From the NCBI RefSeq assembly GCF_000735585.1, contig NZ_JNNO01000006.1, positions 58,712 to 122,711 on the forward strand: a stretch of 64,000 nucleotides of DNA, read 5' to 3'. The notes under the pieces were generated by a model that was not told the DNA's origin, did not search any database, and saw only the letters and a program-made list of their open reading frames with translations. Positions 17,955 through 26,651 of the stretch are shown one piece after another. This DNA comes from Devosia sp. LC5. Its GTDB lineage: Bacteria > Pseudomonadota > Alphaproteobacteria > Rhizobiales > Devosiaceae. The position numbers and the translations under genes are program-made. The first letter of the stretch is position 1. Each line of letters begins with the position of its first letter.

Positions 17955-18842
17955 CTAAAACGCCATATCCGGCGGCACGGGGGGCGCGTCATAGAGCACA
18001 GTGATCTTTACCCGCTGATTGGCTGCCATATAGGGGTCGTTGGGAAAGAATGGATCCGAGGTCGAGCGGCCGGTGACGGCTTGGATACGATCATCGGCCA
18101 GGCCGAATTCGCTCAGGATCGAGCGCACCACATTGGCGCGGTCGCTCGACAGATCCCACGGGCCATAGCGCGGATTGCTGAACACCCCACCGGCCGCGGT
18201 ATGCCCGGAAATGCTGATCTGGTTGGGCAATTGCTGCAGGATCGGCGCGATCGCGGCGATGGCCTTGCGCGTCAGCTCGAAGGGAAATTTCGAGCCTTCG
18301 GGGAACATCGGGCGGCCTTCCTGATCCACGATCTGGATATTGAGCCCCTCGGGCGTTTCCTCGACCAGCAGGTTGTCGGCAATCTCGGTAATTTCCGGCA
18401 TGGCCTGCCAGGCCTGCTTGATGCTGGCGGCGGCGCTATGGAACGCCTGGCTCTGGTTGGATTTGATATCGTCTTGCGCCCGGCTCTGGCTGGCCGCGTC
18501 CGCCGCGCTGCTCTCGGCACTATCCTGCGGCGAGGGCGCATCGGCGTTCACCTGACTTGCCACACTGCCCGACATCTGCGCGCCGGTGCTGTCCATGGCC
18601 GTGCCGCCCATCACTCCGCCCGAACCGCTGGTGCTGGCGCTGATATTGGGTGGTGCGAAATAATCGGCCAGGCCCTGCTTTTGCTCGGGCGTCGTCATGC
18701 TGATCAGCCAGAGCAGCAGGAAGAACGCCATCATGGCGGTCACGAAATCCGCGTAGGCTATCTTCCAGGCCCCGCCATGGTGGGCATGGGCGGCTTTCTT
18801 GACCTTCTTGATGATGATCGGGCGGTTGTTGTAGTCGGCCAT
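17955..18842 (-). CDS. motB: Flagellar motor stator protein MotB
   Basis: Stator subunit, 295 residues, anchored in the inner membrane and tethered to peptidoglycan. One N-terminal helix (residues ~28-48) contains the proton-channel aspartate D32 in YADFVTAMMAFFLLLW. After a long Ser/Ala/Asp-rich linker (about 65-145) the C-terminal OmpA-like peptidoglycan-binding domain shows ISGHTAAGG and LSSDRANVVRSIL. Starts 15 bp after motA, with which it forms the 4:2 stator complex. No other flagellar genes are in the window, so the pair stands apart from the main flagellar cluster. Confidence 0.95.
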   Translation of the reverse strand: MADYNNRPIIIKKVKKAAHAHHGGAWKIAYADFVTAMMAFFLLLWLISMTTPEQKQGLADYFAPPNISASTSGSGGVMGGTAMDSTGAQMSGSVASQVNADAPSPQDSAESSAADAASQSRAQDDIKSNQSQAFHSAAASIKQAWQAMPEITEIADNLLVEETPEGLNIQIVDQEGRPMFPEGSKFPFELTRKAIAAIAPILQQLPNQISISGHTAAGGVFSNPRYGPWDLSSDRANVVRSILSEFGLADDRIQAVTGRSTSDPFFPNDPYMAANQRVKITVLYDAPPVPPDMAF

Positions 18843-18857
18843 TTGTGCTCCCGCCGC

Positions 18858-19721
18858 CTAGATCGCTGCCGGCAGGGCGGCCGTGGCGGCATCGACTTCG
18901 GCAAAGGTCGGGCGGTTTTCCGACATCAGCATCTTGCGGGCAAATTCGATCGCCATCACCGGCGGGTTACCCGCGACATGGGCCAAAAGGCCCGTCTTGA
19001 GCGACAGGAAATACTTGTCTTCCGATTCATAGATATTGCGCAACGATTGGGCGAAGGGGGCGAAAAAGCCATAGGCTACGAACACGCCAAAGAACGTGCC
19101 CACCAGGGCGCCGCCAATCATGTGGCCCAGCACTTCGGGCGGCTCGCTGATCGCGCCCATGGTGTGGATGACCCCCAGTACGGCCGCGACGATACCCAGG
19201 GCCGGCGTACCATCGGCCAGCGCCTGTACGGCGCCCACCACCCGATGGCGCTCCTGATGATGGGTTTCCAGTTCCTCATCCATCAGCGCTTCCATTTCAT
19301 GCACGTTATTCGTGCCCAAGGTCACCATGCGCATATAGTCGCACACGAACTCCACCGCGTGGTGATTGCCGGCAAAAGTGGGGAAGCGGTTGAACAGCGT
19401 GGATTCGCGCGGATTTTCGATATGCTGCTCGATCGCCAGTACGCCCTTGGCCTGGATCAGCTTGAACAGGGTGAACTGCATGCCCAGCAGTTCCACATAG
19501 GCCGCCTTGTTGTAGCGCGGCCCCTTGAACAGGGTGCCGAGCGATCCCATCGTCTGTTTCAGCACCGGCCCGGTATTGCCGATGATGAAGGCGCCGATGG
19601 CCGCGCCCAGGATGATCACGAATTCGTAAGGCTGAAACAGCACGGCCATGTGGCCGCCAATGGCTGCATATCCACCCAACACGCTGCCGATGACGATGAC
19701 GATGCCAAGAATAAGGCGCAT
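18858..19721 (-). CDS. motA: Flagellar motor stator protein MotA
   Basis: Inner-membrane stator subunit, 287 residues, four membrane helices: two near the N-terminus (residues 1-55) and two after the large cytoplasmic loop (about 170-225). The loop carries charged helices that contact FliG, and GTPALGIVAAVLGVIHTMG starts helix three with the functionally important proline. Upstream of motB in a two-gene unit. Confidence 0.95.
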   Translation of the reverse strand: MRLILGIVIVIGSVLGGYAAIGGHMAVLFQPYEFVIILGAAIGAFIIGNTGPVLKQTMGSLGTLFKGPRYNKAAYVELLGMQFTLFKLIQAKGVLAIEQHIENPRESTLFNRFPTFAGNHHAVEFVCDYMRMVTLGTNNVHEMEALMDEELETHHQERHRVVGAVQALADGTPALGIVAAVLGVIHTMGAISEPPEVLGHMIGGALVGTFFGVFVAYGFFAPFAQSLRNIYESEDKYFLSLKTGLLAHVAGNPPVMAIEFARKMLMSENRPTFAEVDAATAALPAAI

Positions 19722-20013
19722 TCGATCAGAAACTCACTCTCAGCGTTCACCCGAGGGATCGCGACGCGCATTGTGCCCCACAACGCTTGTCAGCTGGCCG
19801 TCAAATGAATTGCATTTCCCCAAATCCCCGTGCGCAATTTTGGCAATCGCCCGCGGCGCAATCATCGTGGCCGGCCTGACATGTCGCAAAACGCGGCAAG
19901 GCCAGGCCCGCCCAGTTCAATATGGGCGCGCATAAACCGGCCCGAGGGCCACTATTGGACGGCTGGGCTTAATATCCCGTATATCTGCATTTTCTGCAGG
20001 CGGGATGGCGGCT
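19722..20013. other. Spacer upstream of motA
   Basis: About 290 bp between the motA start and the end of the next minus-strand gene. It should hold the motA promoter on the minus strand. I see no TTAA-N7-TTAA site, no clear sigma-28 box and no gene. Confidence 0.4.
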
Positions 20014-20205
20014 TTATTGGGTCGGCCGCAGATCGCTTTCGCTGACGATACGCAGGTGGGTCTCTGTTTTGGCCTGTACCTTGTATTGAACGACGTGCCC
20101 TTCAAAAGGCAACAAGGCGACGATCTTGCATTCACCGGCCCGGCGCGAGCTGCTGCCATGGCTGGGCAGAAGGTCGAGGACCTCACCGATCTTGAATTTG
20201 TGCAT
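20014..20205 (-). CDS. Small conserved hypothetical protein (rhizobial type)
   Basis: 63 residues. The product starts MHKFKIGEVLDLLPSH and ends with a basic/acidic segment (KTETHLRIVSESDL); this layout, a KFKIG start and a (V/R)xESDL ending, matches a small conserved protein I know from many Hyphomicrobiales genomes and whose function is not established. It looks like a compact beta-barrel (SH3-like) fold. The frame continues upstream to 20370 but without family likeness; the ATG at 20205 has GGAG upstream. Overlapping frames on both strands are rejected as shadows. Confidence 0.7.
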   Translation of the reverse strand: MHKFKIGEVLDLLPSHGSSSRRAGECKIVALLPFEGHVVQYKVQAKTETHLRIVSESDLRPTQ

Positions 20206-20622
20206 GTAGGCTTGGACTCCAATGGGTGCCGCGCGGCAACCCGCAGCTTGTGTGTGACAATCGGCTGGCCTATGGCGCTTGCCACGGACCACGCCGGAAT
20301 GCCCGGCAGGTTCCCCGCGGCAATATGCACTGCGGGGTCTAGAACGTTCGCAAGTTTTAAGGATCGCCAAACAACCGGCATGCCGGCAGGATCAGGTCGC
20401 CAATGACGGCTGAAAACGTGCCTGATTATGCGCCGCTAGCCCGTTCATTGCAAGGTAAGCGCAATCTCGGCCTGATTTTATTGCCGCAACGCCCGGCGCC
20501 ACACCAAAGAAAACGGCCCGCGACAAATTTGGGAGTTGCGCGGCAGTTGATTCATAGGTGAAACAAGAACCTGCGGCCCAAAGTCGTCCCATCCACCTTT
20601 TTCACGAGTGTGCCACGCGACA
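20206..20622. other. 417-bp spacer before the mrp operon
   Basis: Holds the divergent promoters of the small protein (minus) and of mrpA (plus). No tRNA, riboswitch or good gene is seen. Open frames here on both strands have atypical composition. Confidence 0.4.
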
Positions 20623-23559
20623 ATGGCGTCTTCGATATTCCTGATCGCAATTGTTGTTGTGCCATTCATCGCCAGTCTCGTGGCGGCCCTATTGCCGCAG
20701 ACCGCGCGCAATGCCGAAGCCTGGCTCTCGGCCGCTGTCGCTATATTTGGTCTCGCCGTAACCATCTGGCTTTATCCGCAAGTCACCGATGGCGGTGTGC
20801 TGCGCCAGGAAATCTCCTGGATTCCCGAGCTTGGCCTTAATCTCATCTTCCGCATCGATGGGTTTGCCTGGCTGTTCTGCCTGCTGATCACCGGGGTCGG
20901 GCTTCTGGTCGTGCTATACGCGCGCTATTACATGTCCCCCAAGGACCCGGTGCCGCGCTTCTTCGCGTTCTTCCTTGCCTTTATGGGCTCCATGCTGGGC
21001 GTGGTCCTGTCGGGAAATCTCGTGCAGCTCGTGGTGTTCTGGGAACTCACCAGCATCACCTCCTTCCTGCTCATCGGCTATTGGTTTCATCTGGTCCAGG
21101 CCCGCGATGGCGCCCGCATGGCGCTGACCGTCACCGGGCTTGGTGGTCTCGGCCTGCTGCTGGGAATGCTGATCATTGGTCATATCGTGGGCAGCTACGA
21201 TCTCGATATCGTGCTGGCCTCGGGCGATCTCATCAAGTCGCATCCGCTTTACGTGCCGGCCCTGCTGCTGGTGCTGCTGGGCGCATTGACCAAGAGTGCG
21301 CAATTTCCCTTCCAGTTCTGGCTGCCCCACGCCATGGCGGCCCCCACGCCGGTTTCGGCCTATCTGCATTCGGCCACTATGGTAAAGGCGGGTGTGTTCC
21401 TGCTCGTCCGGTTCTGGCCGGTCATGGCGAGCACCGATGCCTGGTTCTGGATCGTCACCTTTGCCGGCCTCACCACGTTGGTGCTGGGCGCCTATATCGC
21501 CATCTTCCAGACCGATCTGAAAGGCCTGCTCGCCTATTCGACCATCAGCCATCTTGGCCTGATCACCACGCTTTTGGGCATGAGCAGCCCGCTTGCCGCG
21601 GTGGCGGCGATCTTCCACATCGCCAACCACGCCACCTTCAAGGCATCGCTGTTCATGGCCGCCGGCATTATCGACCATGAAACCGGTACGCGCGACATTC
21701 GAAAACTCAGCGGGCTGTTCCGCTTCATGCCGTTCACCGCGACCCTGGCCATGGTGGCCAGCGCCGCCATGGCCGGCGTGCCCTTGTTGAACGGGTTCCT
21801 CTCCAAGGAAATGTTCTTCACCGAAACGGCCCTGCGCGATGCCAACCCCTTCGTCAATCTGGCGCTGCCAGTTGGCGCCACCGTCGCGGGCATGTTCAGC
21901 GTCGTCTATTCCCTGCGCTTCGTGCATGGCGTGTTCTTCGGGCCCGCACCGGCCGGGCTCGACCGTGTTCCGCATGAGCCGCCCGCATTGATGCGCCGGC
22001 CCATCGAAATCCTGGTGCTGCTCTGCCTTCTGGTCGGCATCATCCCCGGCATCACCATCGGCCCGTTCCTCGCTGCGGCCGTGGTTTCGGTGGTGGGCCC
22101 TGACACGCCCTATTACAGCCTCTCGGTCTGGCACGGCTTCAACATTCCCCTGGCGATGAGCGCCATCGCCCTGGCCGGTGGGGTGCTGCTTTATCTTGCG
22201 CTCCACAAATATCTGGCACGCGGCATCGAAGGCGCCCCGCTGATCGGCAACCTCAAGGGACAGCGCATTTTCGAGCGCGTGCTGGTCACCATCTCCTGGA
22301 AATGGGCCAAGGCGTTGGAAAAATTCCTGGGCACGCGCCGCCTGCAGCCGCAATTGGCCCTGCTGGTCACCCTGGCCATCATCGCTGCCGCCATTCCGCT
22401 CGTCGCCGGCGTCGGTCCGCTGGCTCTGCCGCCAACCCCGTTCGATCCGGCCTTTGCCTTGGTCTGGGGCGTGGGCATTGTCTGCGCCATTGCCGCCACC
22501 TATCAGGCCAAGTTCCACCGCCTTGTGGCGCTGGTTCTGCTGGGTGGAGCGGGGCTGGTCACCTGCGTCACCTTTGTCTGGTTCTCCGCGCCTGATCTGG
22601 CGGTGACCCAATTGCTGGTCGAGATCGTCACCACGGTGCTGATCCTGCTCGGCCTGCGCTGGCTGCCCAAGCGCGTCGAGTTCGACAGCGACGACACGCT
22701 GTCCCGCAAGGCCCGCGTCCGCCGCATCCGCGATCTGGGCCTCGCCATCATTGCCGGCTGCGGCATGGCGCTGATGTCCTATGCCATCATGACGCGGCCG
22801 GCAGGGCAGGGGATTGGCGACTTCTTCCTCGAAAATTCCTACAAGCTCGGCGGCGGCACCAATGTGGTCAATGTCATGCTGGTGGATTTCCGCGGTTTCG
22901 ACACTTTCGGCGAAATCACCGTGCTTGGCATTGTCGCGCTAACAGTCTTCGCGCTGCTGCGCCGCTTCCGTCCGGCTTCCGATTCCATCGAAAAGCCCGA
23001 ACAGCAGCGTATCCAGAACGCTTTCGACGATCAGCGTCCCGATCGCAATTCCGGTGACACGATCAACGAATATCTGATGATCCCCGCAGTCATCATGGCG
23101 TGGCTGTTTCCGGTCATCATCGTTTTGGCGCTGTACATCTTCATGCGCGGCCACGACCAGCCCGGCGGCGGTTTCGCCGCTGGCATTGTCATGTCCATCG
23201 GCTTCATCCTGCAATATATGGCCGGCGGCACCCGATGGGTGGAAGAACGCCTGCGCATCCTGCCCGTCCGCTGGATCGGCATGGGCCTCCTGGTCGCGCT
23301 GGCCACGGGCATGGGCTCCTGGCTGTTCGGCTATCCGTTCATGACCACGGCATTCCAATATGCCGAAATCCCCTTTATCGGCCGGGTGCCCATGGCCTCC
23401 GCACTGATCTTTGACCTCGGCGTCTTTACCCTCGTCGTTGGCGCCACGGTGCTCATCCTGATCGCCCTGGCGCACCAATCGGTCCGTGCGCCCCGCGCTT
23501 CACGGCGGCCTGCTATCGTGCGCGAAGACGCCTCGCCCAAGCCGGAGGAGGCCCGCTGA
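20623..23559 (+). CDS. mrpA: Mrp Na+/H+ antiporter subunit A/B fusion
   Basis: Largest subunit of the cation/proton antiporter complex, 978 residues from ATG 20623 (a GTG 15 bp upstream is also possible). Residues ~1-480 are the ND5-like proton-channel domain (KSAQFPFQFWLPHAMAAPTPVSA, HIANHATFKA); a ~600-800 part corresponds to the MrpA C-terminal domain; and the last ~150 residues (NEYLMIPAVIMAWLFP, GHDQPGGGFAAG) are a full MrpB domain. This A-B fusion is what rhizobial PhaAB has, explaining the absence of a separate mrpB. Followed by mrpC with a 1-bp overlap. Confidence 0.95.
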   Translation: MASSIFLIAIVVVPFIASLVAALLPQTARNAEAWLSAAVAIFGLAVTIWLYPQVTDGGVLRQEISWIPELGLNLIFRIDGFAWLFCLLITGVGLLVVLYARYYMSPKDPVPRFFAFFLAFMGSMLGVVLSGNLVQLVVFWELTSITSFLLIGYWFHLVQARDGARMALTVTGLGGLGLLLGMLIIGHIVGSYDLDIVLASGDLIKSHPLYVPALLLVLLGALTKSAQFPFQFWLPHAMAAPTPVSAYLHSATMVKAGVFLLVRFWPVMASTDAWFWIVTFAGLTTLVLGAYIAIFQTDLKGLLAYSTISHLGLITTLLGMSSPLAAVAAIFHIANHATFKASLFMAAGIIDHETGTRDIRKLSGLFRFMPFTATLAMVASAAMAGVPLLNGFLSKEMFFTETALRDANPFVNLALPVGATVAGMFSVVYSLRFVHGVFFGPAPAGLDRVPHEPPALMRRPIEILVLLCLLVGIIPGITIGPFLAAAVVSVVGPDTPYYSLSVWHGFNIPLAMSAIALAGGVLLYLALHKYLARGIEGAPLIGNLKGQRIFERVLVTISWKWAKALEKFLGTRRLQPQLALLVTLAIIAAAIPLVAGVGPLALPPTPFDPAFALVWGVGIVCAIAATYQAKFHRLVALVLLGGAGLVTCVTFVWFSAPDLAVTQLLVEIVTTVLILLGLRWLPKRVEFDSDDTLSRKARVRRIRDLGLAIIAGCGMALMSYAIMTRPAGQGIGDFFLENSYKLGGGTNVVNVMLVDFRGFDTFGEITVLGIVALTVFALLRRFRPASDSIEKPEQQRIQNAFDDQRPDRNSGDTINEYLMIPAVIMAWLFPVIIVLALYIFMRGHDQPGGGFAAGIVMSIGFILQYMAGGTRWVEERLRILPVRWIGMGLLVALATGMGSWLFGYPFMTTAFQYAEIPFIGRVPMASALIFDLGVFTLVVGATVLILIALAHQSVRAPRASRRPAIVREDASPKPEEAR

Positions 23560-23894
23560 TGGAACTGATCCTGGCTATCGCCGTCGGCGTGCTCACCACT
23601 TGCGGGGTGTGGCTGTTGCTGCGCCCGCGCACCTTCCAGGTCATCGTCGGCCTGTCGCTGATTTCCTACGCGGTTAATCTGTTCATCTTCAGCATGGGCC
23701 GTCTGCGCATCGACGCGGCTCCGGTGATCGAGGGGGGCGTGATCGACCCCGCCAATTATACCGATCCGGTGCCGCAGGCACTGGTGCTGACCGCTATCGT
23801 CATTAGCTTTGCCATGACGGCATTGTTCCTCGTCGTGCTGCTGGCCGCGCGCGGCTTTACCGGCACCGACCATGTCGATGGGCGGGAGCGCTGA
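23559..23894 (+). CDS. mrpC: Mrp antiporter subunit C
   Basis: 111-residue NuoK-like subunit with three membrane helices. Conserved features are GVWLLLRPRTFQVIVGLSLISYAVNL near the start and DPVPQALVLTAIVISFAMTA in the last third, characteristic of MnhC/MrpC. Start overlaps the mrpA stop (TGATG), and its stop overlaps the mrpD start, so the operon is translationally coupled. Confidence 0.94.
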   Translation: MELILAIAVGVLTTCGVWLLLRPRTFQVIVGLSLISYAVNLFIFSMGRLRIDAAPVIEGGVIDPANYTDPVPQALVLTAIVISFAMTALFLVVLLAARGFTGTDHVDGRER

Positions 23895-25531
23895 TGCATA
23901 TGCTGCTCGATCACCTCGTTATCCTGCCCATCCTGTTGCCTCTGGCGACCGGGGCCATCCTGCTGTTCATCAACGACCGGCTGCGCCCGGTAAAAGCCGC
24001 GATTAATTTCGCCTCCACAATGCTGCTGCTGGTCCTGGCCATCCTGCTGGTGCGCCATGCTGCCGAAACAGGGCAGGCCGCCGGCGGGGCCGGCAATGCC
24101 ACCTATCCACTGGGCAATTGGCCGGTACCCTTCGGCATCGTGCTCGTGGCCGACAGGCTCTCGGCGCTATTGGTGCTGCTGGCAGCCATCCTGGGGCTCT
24201 GCGCACTGACATTCTCGCTGGCCCGCTGGCATGCCGTGGGTCCCAGTTTCCATAGCCTCTTCCAGTTCCTGCTGATGGGGCTCTGCGGCGCTTTCCTCAC
24301 CGGCGATCTGTTCAATCTCTTCGTGTTCTTTGAAGTGCTGCTGGCCGCCTCCTACGGTCTGGCGCTGCATGGTTCGGGCTCGGCTCGTGTCCGCGCCGGC
24401 CTGCACTATATCGCTATCAATCTGGCTGCCTCCTCGCTGTTCCTCATCGGCGCCGCATTGATCTATGGCGTCATCGGCACGCTGAACATGGCCGATATTG
24501 CGGCGCGCGTCGCTCAGGTGGCCGGTGCCGATCGGGGCTTGCTTGAAGCCGGCGCCGGCATTCTGGGCATTGCCTTCCTGGTCAAGGCCGGCATGTGGCC
24601 TTTGGGCTTCTGGCTGCCCAATACCTATGCCGCCGCCAGCGCTCCGGTCGCCGCGCTCTTTGCCATCATGACCAAGGTCGGCATCTATGCCGTGCTGCGG
24701 CTGTCCCTCCTGGTCTTCGGCGATCAGGCGGGCGCTTCGGCCGGCTTCGGTCAGGCTTTCCTGCTCTATGGCGGCATGGCCACCATCGCCTATGGCGCCA
24801 TCGGCGCCCTCGCCGCCCAATCCACGGCGCGCCTGTCGGGCAATCTGGTACTGATGTCCTCGGGCACGCTGTTGGCTGCCATCGGCTTCGGCAATGCCGG
24901 CGTGGTCAGTGGCGCCTTGTTCTATCTGGTCAGCTCGACCCTGGCGATCTCAGCGCTGTTCCTCTTGGTCGAGCTGCTCGAACGCATCCGCGTGGAGGGC
25001 GCCGATATCCTGGCCGTTACCCTGGAAGCCTATGGCGACGATGACGAGGAGGATGAAGTGCAGGAAGTCGGCGTCGTCATCCCCGGCGCACTTGCCGTGC
25101 TCGGCGTCAGCTTTGCCATCTGCGCCCTGGTCCTTTCCGGCCTGCCGCCGCTCTCTGGGTTCTTGGCCAAATTCGCGATGATCTCGCCCATGCTCAACCC
25201 GGAAGGGCTGGCAACGGTCAACGAGGTCTCAGCCTCGGCCTGGTGGCTGGCAGGCCTTTTGATCTTTTCTGGCTTTGCTGCGCTGATCGCTCTTAGCCGC
25301 ACCGGCATCAATACCTTCTGGGCGACCGTCTCTGAAGGCCCGGCCGCCGTGCGGGTGATCGAGATTTTGCCCGTCATCGTCCTGCTCGGCCTCTGCGTCA
25401 TCATGGTCGTATTGGCTGGCCCGATCATGACCTATCTCGAGGCCGCCGCGAATGCCCTCCATGCCCCTGCCGGTTACATCGCCGATGTCCTTGGCGCCCC
25501 CGTCGTAGTCGACCTGGGAGGGGCACCATGA
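23894..25531 (+). CDS. mrpD: Mrp antiporter subunit D
   Basis: 545-residue NuoN/ND2-like proton-channel subunit with about 14 membrane helices. Key blocks include FVFFEVLLAASYGLALHGSG, the lysine-containing helix FLVKAGMWPLGFWLPNTYAAA and LSGLPPLSGFLAKF. A short acidic loop (EAYGDDDEEDEVQE near residue 380) is unusual and cytoplasmic or periplasmic. Overlaps mrpC at the start and mrpE by 4 bp at the end. Confidence 0.95.
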   Translation: MHMLLDHLVILPILLPLATGAILLFINDRLRPVKAAINFASTMLLLVLAILLVRHAAETGQAAGGAGNATYPLGNWPVPFGIVLVADRLSALLVLLAAILGLCALTFSLARWHAVGPSFHSLFQFLLMGLCGAFLTGDLFNLFVFFEVLLAASYGLALHGSGSARVRAGLHYIAINLAASSLFLIGAALIYGVIGTLNMADIAARVAQVAGADRGLLEAGAGILGIAFLVKAGMWPLGFWLPNTYAAASAPVAALFAIMTKVGIYAVLRLSLLVFGDQAGASAGFGQAFLLYGGMATIAYGAIGALAAQSTARLSGNLVLMSSGTLLAAIGFGNAGVVSGALFYLVSSTLAISALFLLVELLERIRVEGADILAVTLEAYGDDDEEDEVQEVGVVIPGALAVLGVSFAICALVLSGLPPLSGFLAKFAMISPMLNPEGLATVNEVSASAWWLAGLLIFSGFAALIALSRTGINTFWATVSEGPAAVRVIEILPVIVLLGLCVIMVVLAGPIMTYLEAAANALHAPAGYIADVLGAPVVVDLGGAP

Positions 25532-26016
25532 AACGCGTCCTGCCCTATCCGCTGCTGTTTGCCGGGCTGCTGCTGATGTGGCTGCTGCTGCAACAATCGT
25601 TCGGCCTGGGCCACATCCTGCTTGGTGCGGTCATCGCCTTTGGCGCAACCCACGCCATGGCCGCCTTGCAGCCCGAACGGCCCACAATCGGCCGTCCAGA
25701 CAAGATCATCAGGTTGATCGTTCTGGTGCTGGCCGACATTATCCGCTCCAATCTGGCCGTCGCCAGGATCATCCTGGCAGGCGGGCGCGGCGAGCACAAA
25801 TCCGGCTTCATCCTGCTGCCGCTCGAGCTCAGGGACAAAAGCGGCCTCGCCGTTTTGTCCTGCATCGTCACCGCAACGCCCGGCAGTGCCTGGCTGGAAT
25901 ATGATCCGGTCGGCAGCACCGTCCTGGTGCATGTGCTCGATCTGATCGACGAGCAGGAATGGATCGACACCATCAAGCACCGCTACGAAGCGCTGTTGCT
26001 GGAGATTTTCCAATGA
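25528..26016 (+). CDS. mrpE: Mrp antiporter subunit E
   Basis: 162-residue subunit, two N-terminal membrane helices and a soluble C-terminal domain with the conserved CIVTATPGSAWLEYD block and HVLDLIDEQEW. Needed for full antiport activity in known Mrp systems. ATGA overlaps at both ends with mrpD and mrpF. Confidence 0.94.
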   Translation: MKRVLPYPLLFAGLLLMWLLLQQSFGLGHILLGAVIAFGATHAMAALQPERPTIGRPDKIIRLIVLVLADIIRSNLAVARIILAGGRGEHKSGFILLPLELRDKSGLAVLSCIVTATPGSAWLEYDPVGSTVLVHVLDLIDEQEWIDTIKHRYEALLLEIFQ

Positions 26017-26294
26017 GCGCGGCGATCCTGTTTTGGACATTGGCGGCGGCCCAGGTCATGCTGGCTTTGGCCATGATCGCCACCATCTACCGGGTCATCA
26101 AGGGCCCCCGCGCCCAGGACCGCATTGTCAGCCTCGATGCGCTTTATCTGAATGCCATGCTGTTGCTGGTTGTCTTCGGCATTCGCTATGGCACCGCCGT
26201 CTATTTTGAAGTCGCGCTGATCATTTCCCTGCTCGGTTTTGTCGGCACCGTGGCGCTCGCCAAATTCCTCATGCGTGGCGAGGTGATCGAATGA
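26013..26294 (+). CDS. mrpF: Mrp antiporter subunit F
   Basis: 93 residues, three membrane helices. Conserved RVIKGPRAQDRIVSLDAL between helices one and two, which is diagnostic of MrpF. The ATG at 26013 overlaps the mrpE stop (ATGA) and is preferred to an upstream start inside mrpE. Confidence 0.94.
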   Translation: MSAAILFWTLAAAQVMLALAMIATIYRVIKGPRAQDRIVSLDALYLNAMLLLVVFGIRYGTAVYFEVALIISLLGFVGTVALAKFLMRGEVIE

Positions 26295-26650
26295 TTCCCG
26301 ACGATCTTCCGCTCTGGCTTTCGCTCCTCGTCGGCATCTGCGTGCTGGCCGGCGCCTTCCTGACGCTGGTGGGCAGTATTGGGCTGGCGCGCCTTTCCAG
26401 CTTTTACGAACGTATACATGCGCCGACACTAGGCTCCAGCCTGGGCACGGGGTTCATTCTTCTGGGTTCGGTGCTCTATTTCAGCGTCACCGGCCAACGC
26501 TTGTCGGTGCATGAAGTGCTGATCTTCATTTTCGTGTCGGTCACCACCCCGGTAACGCTGATGCTGCTGGCCCGCGCCGCCCTCTATCGCGACCGCGAAG
26601 AAGGCGCCGGCGAAGTGCCGCCGTCGCGTTTCGGGCGCGACGACGGCTAG
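26291..26650 (+). CDS. mrpG: Mrp antiporter subunit G
   Basis: 119 residues, three membrane helices, with the MrpG block GSIGLARLSSFYERIHAPTL and the C-terminal SVTTPVTLMLLARAALYR. Overlaps mrpF by 4 bp and ends the operon. The stop codon is one base from the stop of the convergent RND gene, leaving no room for a terminator between the two operons. Confidence 0.94.
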   Translation: MIPDDLPLWLSLLVGICVLAGAFLTLVGSIGLARLSSFYERIHAPTLGSSLGTGFILLGSVLYFSVTGQRLSVHEVLIFIFVSVTTPVTLMLLARAALYRDREEGAGEVPPSRFGRDDG

Positions 26651-26651
26651 T

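Noticed and set aside
17931..19808. 625-codon plus-strand frame opposite motA-motB
   Set aside because: Antisense shadow of two clear stator genes.
19917..20406. Overlapping 154-codon (minus) and 133-codon (plus) frames around 20.2 kb
   Set aside because: The small conserved protein at 20,014-20,205 explains the minus strand in another frame; these have no family likeness.
20914..22611. 565-codon minus-strand frame opposite mrpA
   Set aside because: Composition is His/Gln/Gly/Asp-rich without domains; the plus strand encodes a complete MrpA/B protein.
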